Shown piece after piece: positions 47,101 through 60,686 of a DNA stretch of 64,000 bases (its first letter is position 1; each line of letters opens with the position of its first letter). The DNA comes from Synanceia verrucosa (lineage: Eukaryota > Chordata > Actinopteri > Perciformes > Synanceiidae): the NCBI GenBank assembly GCA_029721515.1, contig CM056556.1, positions 27,702,169 through 27,766,168 of the forward strand, written 5' to 3'. The position numbers were made by a program, and so were the translations under genes. Below the pieces are notes generated by a model. That model was not told the DNA's origin, made no database searches, and worked only from the letters and a program-made list of their open reading frames with translations.

Positions 47101-48739
47101 TCTGCTCTGACTCACAGCCTTTACACATGTTGGTCTCTGCTAAAGGTGTTTTTTTAACTCTTTGAGTGCCAGCCGTTTCATTAAACAGAAAGTGTCTTGT
47201 TCCAGTGTTTTTGTCCATTTTGAGTCATATTTCTAGACCCACAGAATATTTTGTACTATGTCTCTGAAAACACTGAATAGCTCAAATGAAAGATCGTCTC
47301 CACTTCCTGTTTTGATCTCTGTGGTGTATACCGTCTCTTTATGTCCTGACTACAAATCCCAGAAGCCCTAACATTACTCACAGGCTGTGTGAGAGCGCCC
47401 TCTTGTGTCTGCTGCAGAAAAAACGCTTTGACGTATTAATACATCCATGGCACTCAAAGACGTTATATTGGATTAAACTAATGAGATTTGATGACTAGAT
47501 GGTGCTGATATACTTTATTAAAAATCCAGCAAAATATGGACGACTGCTACCATCAGCCTTCAATAATCTGGTTTCATTCAAGTTTAACACTTACATTAGA
47601 GAAGAATTAATCTCTGTATGTATGTGTTACCGTTCTTAAACCAATATAAAATCATTTCATAGTCCTTAGCGGAAGGATTTCTCTAAGTCAACAGTAACAG
47701 TATTTTCCTCTTCCAGATCTGATGCTAACTTTTTGCTTCAGGTGTCTTTTTAACAAATCCACATGTATTAAGCTGCTCTCACACAGGGCTGTTCATAGAG
47801 CGCCACACAGAGCCCACAGTGTTTCCTGCTGAATGAACACAGGACCAGCAGTGAGGGCCCAGGCCTGCAGCAGCATGGGCTGCATAAATGTGTGTCTTTG
47901 TGACTGTTTAGATGTGGAGAGGTAAAGAGCAGCTCTGTGATGGGTGGTGGTGTGTGCACGCTGTTATACCACAAGGACAGCAAGATGACAGGGTTTGGGT
48001 TTAGATATAGGGGAGGATAAGAGGCATGGCTTTGAAGGAAAGGTTGATCAGAAATACTTTCATTATGTTTAATTCATTGAAACTTTTCACACTCTAAAGT
48101 TCAACAACTGTGAGCACCATCAATATTTGTTGTTTGTGTTCTTTATTGTGCTGTTTGACAAGAGTTGACTTGACTTTCTCTCCAGATTTAGGGACTTTTG
48201 GAGCTACCTGGTTGAGGTTGATGTTCTTGGCCAGATTTTTTTTTGTTAATGTAGCTCACTGCTGCTGGTTTGTGAGGATTATCAACTCCAGCTTTAAGGG
48301 CTGGGAACGCTGCCACAGACTCACCTTTGATCTTACATCACAATTATCAGTCAATGAGCCTTTCCTCCTCTGAGAGAGAAAGAGAGAATCCCTGTATATC
48401 TTGAACTGTGGGACTATTCCTTTAAAAGTACCATAAGGGAATGAAACGGTGTGTCCTCACAGTGCAGTGCTGAGCAGACGTTGTGCAGGTCAAAGGTTAA
48501 CCTACAATGAATAGAGCCCCATCCCCCTGCTGCTCACCTAACATGGACTGTTATTTGGATTTCCCTCAAGGCTCTGCTCACACACACATAATCACAGGCA
48601 TCAGGCGCGCTTTTGTTTAATTTGTTTCTGAGAATTGCGTAATTTAACCTCAGTAGTACAATCGCCTCCTGTGATCCTGAAGCGGTGTGCCTGGTAGCGG
48701 GGGGGTTTCCTCTCCTGGCTTGCAGGGATGACATAGGTC

Positions 48740-48777
<38 letters not shown>

Positions 48778-48935
48778 GTGTGTTTTTTTGGAGGGGGGGT
48801 GAGAGGTTGGTGAACAGAAGGCTGAAGTGTGTCCTCCAAACCAGGGTCTAAACTTGAGGTACTTGTCTTTGTATGTGTGTGTTTTATGGAGTGTAGATGC
48901 AGGTGTGTGTTTTTGTGCACATGTGTTTTGCATTC

Positions 48936-48971
<36 letters not shown>

Positions 48972-49182
48972 AAGCATATGTGGACTGCCTGAATATATAA
49001 ATTGCATAAAGGTGGAAGTGTGTTGCCTTCTGGTGGTGTTAAGGAGCTCTGTGTTCTTGCTCTGAACGCAGCTCTGTTAGTTTGGAGGTTTTACTCATTT
49101 CCCCTGGCAGCTTTTCTGACACGTGCACATACTACACACACACACACACACACTACACGCACGCGCACACACACACTACACG

Positions 49183-49232
<50 letters not shown>

Positions 49233-49338
49233 TGTGCGCTCGTAGCGGGCTTCATAAACAAACCCTTGTATTGAAAGATGGGAGGAAACAGAAGCCAGAG
49301 CAGAGAAATTTCAACTCTGCGAACACTTTGTTGGATGC

Positions 49339-49402
<64 letters not shown>

Positions 49403-50413
49403 CATCATGAGTTTAACTGTGTGTACAGTCTGAACACTCATCATTTTTATGCTAGACTGTCTTTTTTATGGACAGTTTTATTTTTTATTCTATTTTAGGG
49501 AGTACATGTGGTCTGAAGATAGCAGGTCGACAGTAAATATCACAGAAATTCAAAGTGCTTATAGTCATGTGAACAACAAGGAGACATGGGAACGGTGAGG
49601 AGATGTGTGAACTGTAAGGAAACATGTTTCCCTGCACAATGAACTATTTCCTTTACTGTCCACAATGAACACAGAGCAATGGAAGTGTAAAATAATCAAA
49701 TTAGGCACTTTAACAGACAGCAATGTGAAAAATACAATATGAACAAAACAAATTCTGGACTGTGCAAAGAGGGAGAACAACATCAGCTAGTTCAGTGCAG
49801 CACTGAGCGATGAGAGAGGTCGTCCATGGTTATAGACTCCTGTCTGCTGTTTAGGAGTCTGATGGAAGTGGGAAAGAAAGTTCAGTCTATTCCGAAGTTC
49901 TAACTAGAAGTAAAGTTCCTTATTTTCATGTCAGACCAGAGTGATAAGTAAGAACAGGACAGACGTCTCGAGAGAGGAACTGTCACCGTTAATGGAGCGC
50001 TGTGTCTGTGCATCTAAAAGCTGGGAAGCTAAGTATACGATGGATAATACCTATATGATGTCGAACACATTATCCAACCATAATCAACCCTATCTGAGAC
50101 ATCCTGAAGGTCCCGCTGCTGAACTGACTGGTACCTGTATTTTAGTTAACTTTAGTTGTTTTTGTCTTAAGAGAAAATCTAAATTTACACACCAGTAATT
50201 AGACTGGTGCTTTTAAGAGGGAGGGGTGATGAACTCAATGCACCGCTTATGACACAATAGTTTCTCCTCAAGACCACTGTTTATTTTTCTGTATGTCCAT
50301 CAGCTCAACAAGAAGCCCTTTCATTGCCACAATAGCTCTCTGTGTGTTTATATATGTGTGAGAGAAAGAGAGAGGTCACCTGTTTGCTTTGCTTCAGCGA
50401 GCAGGATATTCAG

Positions 50414-50444
<31 letters not shown>

Positions 50445-50556
50445 AAATATGGATTCAGTGTGAGCGTCCTGCACACAGGAAGGTGCTGTGAGAAAGTGAG
50501 TGTTAATGAAAAGCATGTTACAAGACTGTGGTTTTCAGTCACACCACCAAGACCTG

Positions 50557-50598
<42 letters not shown>

Positions 50599-51984
50599 AG
50601 CTCAGACCACGGCGTCCATACGACCATGAATGGTCTCCATTAAACCACAGCTGTACATGTGCTGTATAATCTGTGAGGTGCTGACGTGGTCTGAGCTCGT
50701 CTTCTACTGTGACCTCTGTGATGTTCACGGTCTGATAACAGTAAATAATAATAAAGACAAATTTCTCCTGATGGGTGTTTTTCGTTGTTTTCAGAGGATG
50801 AGATTCTAAATTTGCTGAAAAAGATTACCAAGGTGACAGTGGAGAGATGCCAGGTGGGGAATGACTTGCAGCAGAGGCCTCTACCTGGTGACGTTGTGCT
50901 TCACGGTTGGCAGCTTCACCTCTGAACCACCAAAGGGCCGAATATTAAGAAAGGGTTTAGAAATGATGGGACATCCCAGAAAAAAGATCCACCGACAAAA
51001 AAATGAATGCTCCACCGAGTTTATATCTGTATTTTTTTTTTAACGTGAGGCTAACTCTACACAGCTGAATCTTGATTTTCTGTTTTAATGTTTGTCTGCA
51101 GATGTTTTTTTGATGTATTTGCACTGAAAATAACCATGGCCAGAGGCTTTATGTTTTTGGGTTCTTGGCATCATTCTGTCTCAGGTACACCTGAAGGGAA
51201 GACTTAATAAAGCTAGCTCTCTTTAGCCTCAAGGTTGGTGGTGTGATCTCCTGCTCCTACTGTGTGTCCTTGAGCTAAACTGAAAGTTTGTCCCTTTATA
51301 GCAGCTCTGTTCTCTGTAGGATGGGTTAAATGCAGAGGTCATATTTCCTGGATGTACATGACAAATCAGTTGTCAGTCTGCTCCTCTCTCCTGAATGACA
51401 AACTGTTTGTGTTGTGATGGACATCAGCTGGTTTTCTGTGCACACTGATGATGTTCTTGTCTTTGCAGAGCTGCTGCAGTCAGACAGACCAAACCTGAGG
51501 AGGACTCAGAGCGAGGAGACTCCCAGCTCAGCTGGACCTCACAGCAGGTCAGTGCTCTTCCACTTCATGTCGCTTCATGTTTTTGGATGTAACTGTGAGA
51601 CGAATCAGTGAATGAAAAGGTGTTTGATGTCTAAATTAATTTTATAATTTGCTTAATTGCAGCTTATTCTATTTGGTGGAAGAAGATCTTAGTAGAATCA
51701 CTGTATGTAAGGCTATTTATTGGAGGATTTGAACTAATAACACTTTAATACTATTTGACTAAAATAGTTCAGTGTGCTTTACTTTTAATATAAACACTAC
51801 TTTTCTTCTATAGTTGAACAAATAAGTCAGTATTTTTGACCTTCAACCTTTTTCTATCAGTAAATGTCATCTTAGGTAATAATAAACCTTTCAGTTGATA
51901 GTTTTCAGCGCTGTTTATTGAACTGTTCAGTACTCAGGTTCTAGTCCATACCCCAACATCCTGCAGTAGGTCCAATTGGTGTTG

Positions 51985-52054
<70 letters not shown>

Positions 52055-55000
52055 ATCTCATTTTGACTGATGCCGTAGTAGGGGCCGTTACGTAGAAAAA
52101 AAAAAATACCAAAAATTACAAGAAAATAAAACAAAATAAATATATTGGAAGCCTGTTTCACAGCATTGTTTATAATAATTTAAAAATAAATAAATCTCAT
52201 TGATTAGGTCTGTCTGTGGAGTGAAAATAGAAACTATCTGGTCCTTAAAAAAAAATAAAACACTATTTTTAGAGTTGTTTTTAGAGTTTTTCCTCATAAA
52301 TTTACAACTTTAATCTTGAACATCCTCAGAATATTAAACCAGCGTTGTAATTTTACCATCTTTAGAGCCAACATTGATTTTGGCTTCATGACAGCATCTT
52401 TCTTTTTATTGGATTGTGTCTTAGTGTAAACAATCCAATAAGTAATTATAGGCCATTAATAGACTTTATAACCTATATAACCTAAACAGATTGCAACAGT
52501 GCTGGTGTGAAAAACGTAAACCAGAGGCATAATTGTCATCAAAGTAAATTAAAGAAAAGAAAAGCTGAGTGAAGGAGGCCTGTGCCAGTGTGGTCGACCA
52601 GCATGTTATTCCGCTCTGAATGTGGTTTCAGACGCTGCTCTCACCGCTACACCGGTATTGGGATAATAAATAGTGGAGCAGACTGCATTTGTTTCAAAGC
52701 GGTACAGTGTGGATGCATGGGGTTGGATGGTATTTCCCTCTAAACATTGCAGGGGGGCATTAAACACAGTTCAGCCAGGAGTCCAAGAGAAGCAGTGAAC
52801 ATCTGCAGACAGAGGAGGAAAGGTGATCTCTGTCGTTCTCCCATGACGAGGAGCTCACGCGTTCATAAGGACATGAATGTGTGGATACTGGCTGCCTCCT
52901 TGGTTTGTTTTGTGGCAGATGAACAGAGCGCAGCTCTTAATGCGACTCGCTGTCGATGGCTGCCGGCCTCAGCATTCCTTGGCCCTGCTGAGGGAGAGCC
53001 AGCATGTTTTTCCTCGTGTAAAAGTTATTGTCGGAAAAAGCAAAGTTATATTTAGAGTTTGGAAAGTATGAGGTTGTTCAGAGAACAAAAGAAGTGGCCG
53101 ACACCAACACCTCCTGCCTCCAGTAGTTCTGAGGGGTTATCCACAGCAGAGACTTTATGTCCCCCTGTAGTAAGGGCCAGTCCTGACATGTCTTTGTCCT
53201 CTCTCCTCTGTCTCCAGGAGTAGCAGGCACTCAGTCGGGGGTTCGCAGGGCGGCTCCCCAGGCTGCTCCAGAGGAGGCTCTCTGATGAACGGGGAGCTGA
53301 ATGAGGAGCAGATCTCCGGGCCGGGCTCGTCGGCTCGCCGTTGCTCCTCCAAGAGTCACGTCAGTCCAGGAAGCAGCGCAGGTATGAAAAAAACCTGCTC
53401 ACCTTGTTACTGTGTCACACTTACTGACATCTACATCCACAGTACGTGTGACGGTCTCTTATGCAGATATTTTGTTGTGTCAGGGAATACGCTTGTTAAC
53501 GATCACGTCGCTAAATTCTGCTGTTACCAAAATCTGTCCTCAGAAGCTGCTGAAGGTACGGTCTTCCAGATGTATGCAGATAAGGAATAAGATGTGGATG
53601 GGTCAGGAATATTTTATTCTGTCTCCATGTAGACTCGCTGACATGTTCACTGGAAATCACCACACATTAACACCCCTTTTTGTAATCATCTTGTGTTTCA
53701 AATTTTGAATAAGTGAACAACACACCACATGTACTATCTAGTTTTGTATATTAACGATTTGTCTTTTTCACTGAAGTGATAATAGAATTTCTAAAACTGA
53801 CTTTAGCTCACACTTAACAAAATTTACCAAAGTAAGGCTAAAGACTTTTGATGGGTAATCAAGTGGCTCAACAGCAGAAAAGGCTGAACTATCGAGCTTG
53901 AATTATTGATGATGGTGTTTTCTGGTCAGAATAGACGTCCCAGCTGTCCCACTTTTAGTTTAATACTTATGACTAAATTAAACATCAGCTGATTCGTAGA
54001 TGCTTGTGTGGTATGAGCTATCATTATCACAGCAGTAATAAGTCATTTCATCATGCTTCCATTGTTCTTCCTCCCCTCTGTGTCTTCTCTCAGATAAAGT
54101 TGAGTTGACGTCTAACGGGCTGGAGGGTGGTCGTGGTGTCGTGGCCCACCACACGCCTCCTCCTTCCTCCCCGTCGGGCCGATCCCCAGCTGCCAGCAGC
54201 AGCAGCAGCGGTAGCCCCTCTCCAGGTCAGGACGCTCTGGGTCCGGCCACGCCGGCGGAGCCCAGCCCCAACGCCACCTCCAGCACAGAGCAGGCCAACA
54301 ACAGCACCACAGAGCCCAGCTCTGACTCGCTCCCGGCAGGGTAAGAGTCTGAAAAAAAGAGTCAAATAAATGCAACACTAGTACACTATGTATGTATATA
54401 TGTATAGTACACTAAACAGTACTAAACAAACAAGGGTATTAATATTGAGAGAGCTGCTGTTCCCTCTGGGTTCATGATGTCAGTAGAGTGGGACACTAAT
54501 CTGTTAATATAGCTTAGATGCTTCTAGTGTTTTTGAAATGTGTGAATTGAAGTAACGACAGTACTACTTGTCTCTTTCTGTTTGCAGCTGGGAGCAGAGG
54601 GTGCTGCCTCATGGCAGAGTTTACTATGTGGACCATAACACCAAAACAACCACCTGGGAGAGACCACTGCCTCCAGGGTATGTCTGTCACATTCTCTTTT
54701 ATTCTATTCTTTATTACTCTGTCTGTCTCCACAGCACTGTGTCACTGCTAAAGAAGAAATACACACTGGCTAGTTTAAACCAACACTGTGCTCCTTTAAA
54801 CCAATAACAGTACTAAACAATACGAAACAATACTAATAATACTGAACAGTACTAATCAGTACTAAACAATACTAATAATACTGAACAGTACTAATCAGTA
54901 CCAAACAATACTAATAATACTGAACAATACTAAACAGTACTAAACAATACTAATAATACTGAACAGTACTAAACAATACTAATGATACTGAACAATACTA

Positions 55001-58000
55001 AACAATACTAATAATACTGAGCAATACTAAACAGTACTAAACAATACTAATAATACTGAGCAATACTAAACAGTACTAAACAATACTAATAATACTGAGC
55101 AATACTAAACAGTACTAAACAGTACTAATAAACAATACTAAATAATACTGAACAATACTAAACAGTACTAAACAATACTAAACAATACTAATAATACTGA
55201 ACAATACTGAACAATACTAAACAGTACTAAACAATACTAATAATACTGAACAATACTAAACAGTACTAAACAATACTAATAATACTGAACAATACTAAAC
55301 AGTACTAAACAATACTAATAATACTGAACAATACTAAACAGCACTAAACAATACTAATAATACTGAACAGTACTAAACAATACTAATGATACTGAACAAT
55401 ACTAAACAATACTAATAATACTGAACAATACTAAACAGTACTAAACAATACTAATAATACTGAACAATACTAAACAGTACTAAACAATACTAATAATACT
55501 GAACAATACTAAACAGTACTAAACAATACTAATAATACTGAACAATACTAAACAGTACTAAACAATACTAATAATACTGAACAGTACTAAACAATACTAA
55601 TGATACTGAACAATACTAAACAATACTAATAATACTGAGCAATACTAAACAGTACTAAACAATACTAATAATACTGAGCAATACTAAACAGTACTAAACA
55701 ATACTAATAATACTGAACAATACTAAACAGTACTAAACAATACTAATAATACTGAACAATACTAAACAGCACTAAACAATACTAATAATACTGAACAATA
55801 CTAAACAGTACTAAACAATACTAATAATACTGAACAATACTAAACAGTACTAAACAATACTAATAATACTGAACAGTACTAATCAGTACTAAACAATACT
55901 AATAATACTGAACAGTACTAATCAGTACCAAACAATGCTAATAATACTAATAATACTGAACAATACTAAACAGTTCTAAACAGTACTAAATAATACTAAT
56001 AATACTGAGCAATACTAAACAGTACTAAACAATACTAATAATACTGAACAGTACTAAACAGTACTAAACAATACTAATAATACTGAACAATACTAAACAG
56101 TACTAAACAATACTAATAATACTGAACAATACTAAACAGTACTAAACAATACTAATGATACTGAACAGTACTAATCAGTACTAAACAATACTAATAATAC
56201 TGAACAGTACTAATCAGTACCAAACAATGCTAATAATACTGAACAGTACTAATCAGTACCAAACAATGCTAATAATACTAATAATACTGAACAATACTAA
56301 ACAGTTCTAAACAGTACTAAATAATACTAATAATACTGAGCAATACTAAACAGTACTAAACAATACTAATAATACTGAACAGTACTAAACAGTACTAAAC
56401 AATACTAATAATACTGAACAATACTAAACAGTACTAAACAATACTAATAATACTGAACAATACTAAACAGTACTAAACAATACTAATAATACTGAACAAT
56501 ACTAAACAGTACTAAACAATACTAATGATACTGAACAATACTAAACAGTTCTAAACAATACTAATAATACTGAACAATACTAAACAGTACTAATAATACT
56601 AATAATACTGAACAATACTAAACAGTTCTAAATAATACTAATAATACTGAACAATAATAAACAGTACTAAACAATACTAATAATACTGAACAATACTAAA
56701 CAGTACTAAACAATACTAATAATACTGAACAATACTAAACAGTACTAAACAATACTAATGATACTGAACAATACTAAACAGTTCTAAACAGTACTAAACA
56801 ATACTAATAATACTGAACAGTACTAAACAGTACTAAACAATACTAATAATACTGAACAATACTAAACAGTACTAAACAATACTAATAATACTGAACAATA
56901 CTAAACAATACTAATGATACTGAACAATACTAAACAGTTCTAAACAGTACTAAATAATACTGAACAATACTGAACAATACTAAACAGTACTAAACAATAC
57001 TAATAATACTGAACAGTACTAAACAGTACTAATAATACTGAACAATACTAAACAGTACTAAACAATACTAATAATACTGAACAATACTAAACAGTACTAA
57101 ACAATACTAATAATACTGAACAATACTAAACAGCACTAAACAATACTAATAATACTGAACAATACTAAACAGCACTAAACAATACTAATAATACTGAACA
57201 ATACTAAACAGCACTAAACAATACTAATCAGTACTAAACAATACTAATAATACTGAACAATACTAAACAGTACTAAACAATACTAATAATACTGAACAAT
57301 ACTAATCAGCACTAAACAATACTAATAATACTGAACAATACTAAACAGTACTAAACAATACTAATAATACTGAACAATACTAAACAGTACTAAACAATAC
57401 TAATAATACTGAACAGTACTAATAATACTGTTACTTTTTTGGGGAGAAAAATCGTTAGAAAGAATATTGGAAAAAAATCAGTATTATATCAGAGTAAAAG
57501 TACTGTGATATATTAGCATATTGATATTTTCCCCATGCCTACAGTTCTAAACAGTTGTAAACAGTTCTAAACAGTACTAAACAGTACAGTAAAACGTGAG
57601 GTGCTGGCAGAGATAACAGTGTTTACCTGGGAGGAGACAGAGGGTGGAAGCTATGACAGATATAGTCTCTGTATGACAGCAGTGCAGAGGCTGTGAGCTA
57701 GTTAGCATGCACGCTATGCGTGGCCAGCTCAGCTTTTTCAACAAAGCATGGAGAAGCTCAGATTGAAGCACATTTTCTGCTGCTCTGTATCTTGACATAG
57801 CAAACAGTTTGTTGAGTTTAGCATCTTTAAACTCAAAACAGTGCAGGTCCACTTCACTTTGGGAGCAATTCCTCTGATCGCAGCAATTGACAATATCAAA
57901 TTGCCCCCAAATTTATGGATTTAACATGTTGGACACATGCAGATAATGCACCAGGGCCAGCAGCCTGAATAAGCCTTCTTCTCTGTGCTTACATGCTCCC

Positions 58001-60638
58001 TTACATATATGTTATTATTGACCATGTTGTTGACTCTTCATAATGGGAGCACAGTTTGCTCCTGTCTTTGTGCAGCATTGTGTTTCCCCGCCAGACAGTT
58101 TTACTTGCAGCCGTTATTTATTGATTTTCACAGAGTCTGTGACTGAGTGACAGAGGGAAAGAGAGGCTGTTTTTAAGGAAAAGGTCACCCCCTTCTCCCC
58201 AAATCTCCACCCCCATCTCAGTTTTTCCATACAAGGAAAGTGTGGGGGCCCGGAGAACAAAAGTCCTTTCTTAAAGCCACATGTACTTCCATCTACCACT
58301 GCGTTGGCTGCTGGCCGCCGTGGCCCTTCAGAGGATCAATTAGCCAGTTAATGCCAGGCTCGTACTCCAGATGTACACACCAGGAACTGTTTAGAGGCCG
58401 TGGAGGGGGGAGTTAGGCAATCGAGGTTTGGAAGCTGAAATAATGAAAGCCATCCGAAGCCAAACAGAGGAGAGCTTCTGACTCTCACTGCTCTTTATCA
58501 AACATACTGTCATGGTGCGGCATGTCAGAACACACTTTCTACTGGTCTAACAGCATTAAGGACTCTTAAATCAAAACTGATGCTGTGTTTGTGTAAAGTC
58601 GTGCTTGTCATCATCACATTTCTGTCAACCACAATGTTACAGTTCCTTTTCCTGCTTTTCGACTTTTTTTTTAGACAAAGTTAAACAACAGAAACTTGAC
58701 TGTGAATCAACATTTTGTGTCATCTTTTATTTAGGCATTTTAAAACATCAGTCATGCCAATCAGTGTCTCCCATTATTGTAGCTGTGTTACTGTTTGATG
58801 AGATTATTTTGTGTTTGACACTGAGCTTGAACTGCTTAACAAACCTTAGTTTTGCTAATTAGGTCTGATCATTATGAGCCAGTTCAGACTCCAACCACCA
58901 AAAAGCATCAAGAGGTGGAGACTGTGCTTCAGTTTTTGCTTGTCCTGTATTAAACAACCTCCTGAGAATCCTTTTTGTCCTGAAAAAGATTTAGTTTTAG
59001 CAGATTTTTTCCCTTTTCTGTGCTGATTAGAAGAAGGGGAAGCTGTTATGTTTCTTCATATAGTGTCACTCTGTAGTGTAAAACAAGTTGTGAAAGAATC
59101 ATCCATCATATGTGCACTGTTAAAGCTACTGTGTGTCTGCAGGTTGCAACCAAGAATGTGGTTATGTTAGCCTCTGTAATGCTGTTTTACATATTTATGC
59201 ATCAATTATTTGATCTTTTCTCTTATTTTGATTAGCATGATCTCTTTGAGGCGTCACAGTGGTGTAGTGGTTAGCACTGTCGCCTCACAGCAAGAAGGTA
59301 CTGGGTTTGATTCCCGGCCCGGGGCCTTTCTGTGTGGAGTTTGCATGTTCTCCTCATGTCTGTGTGGGTTCTCTCTGGTACTCCGGCTTCCTCCCACCAT
59401 CCAAAAACATGCATGGGGATTAGGTTAACTGGTTAATTTAAATTGACCGTAGGTGTGAATGTGAGTGTGAGTGGTTGTCTGTCTCTATGTGTCCTGTGAT
59501 GAACTGGACACTTGTCCAGGGTGTACCCTGTCTTTCACCCTAAGACAGCTGGGATAGACTCCAGCCCCCCTGACCCTATGAGAGGATAAGAGGGAGAAGA
59601 TGGAGGGATGGATGGATGGATGATATCTTTGAGCTGCTCCACACTTACTGTGTATGGGCCTTAGCTTTAAAGTTAACGATAAATGAGACTATATCAGATA
59701 GCTGTTTCATTTTCAACACAATTCAAACTCCATTCCAACAGAAAATGGCTTAGAGGCAGAAGATAGGAGCTCAATAAAGAGCATAATATCTCTTGTCTAA
59801 TCTTAATCTTATAGTGAGGAAACTGTTCACTCCTAGTTCCAAGACATACATGGAGTCGACAGAATTAATGACCTGACTGGTATGAACAGTTAAAGTAAGA
59901 TAGCAGAACTAAGTAGAGGCTCTCAGACAGGCTGCTCTGGCTTCTGGGATTTTCCCCGGCTCCAGCAAATAACTAGCTAGTGCTAATATCAGAGGGGAGC
60001 AGTACTTTTCTTGCCTTTTAAAGGAAGCTGGGAGGCATAGTGGTCAGAGAGAGGCGATCCCTCAACCAAAAAAAAAACCCTGCGCTGCTGAAGTGTCCTT
60101 GAGCAACACATTGAAAGTATGTTTTCCCCTCAGAAGGCAGTTTATTCAGATCTGGTTATCTGTTGTTCATGAGCTGAAATCCTCAGGGTGATGATGACAC
60201 GGTAACTTAATATTACACGACCTCTGATTTAGACACACCTGTGGTTTTAACTGCAAATGTGTTTTTAAAGGATTTTTTGAGGATATTTTATATGTTTTTA
60301 ATGTCAACCAATTATATAAATAGACCCAAACTAAAAACAAATTGATTTGACCAGCAAAGTGTTAGAAAATCTGTGAACTCTACTGGCAACAAAATATCCT
60401 AAATATGAGGGGCTTGATTAGATTTATTTTGCAGCTTGCCTCTCACATCCTTTGCTGGTAGCTGGTGTTTTTATCCAAACCAGACTCAAGAAAAACACCG
60501 AACAAACCAGAGAGGCAGGAGGGCGCAGAGATACCAGCTAGTGTTGGTTCTGTTAGGATACGGAAGTTGATGCTGTTTTTGCCTCCAAATTCTGTAGCGC
60601 TGAAGTCAGAGATGTGAGAATAGCTGCACTCAGTCCTG

Positions 60639-60686
<48 letters not shown>

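Larger units (their letters stand above)
46628..51468. other. WWP2 intron 4 (4.8 kb), mostly unique sequence
   Basis: No exon recognised. It contains several CA/GT microsatellites, listed separately. A possible decayed LINE or SINE-related stretch lies at about 49800-49880, where TTTAGGAGTCTGATGGAAGT resembles a common fish repeat (low confidence). Confidence 0.45.

Noticed and set aside
48534..49498. His/Thr-rich or Val/Cys-rich open frames on both strands
   Set aside because: Translations of (CA)n and (GT)n microsatellites in WWP2 intron 4.
58605..58862. 85-codon open frame in WWP2 intron 8
   Set aside because: No recognisable domain, no splice sites, AT-rich; treated as chance.
59251..59325. 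Possible tRNA gene (A and B boxes present)
   Set aside because: The head continues into a SINE body with a tail and target-site duplication, and a complete cloverleaf was not demonstrated.
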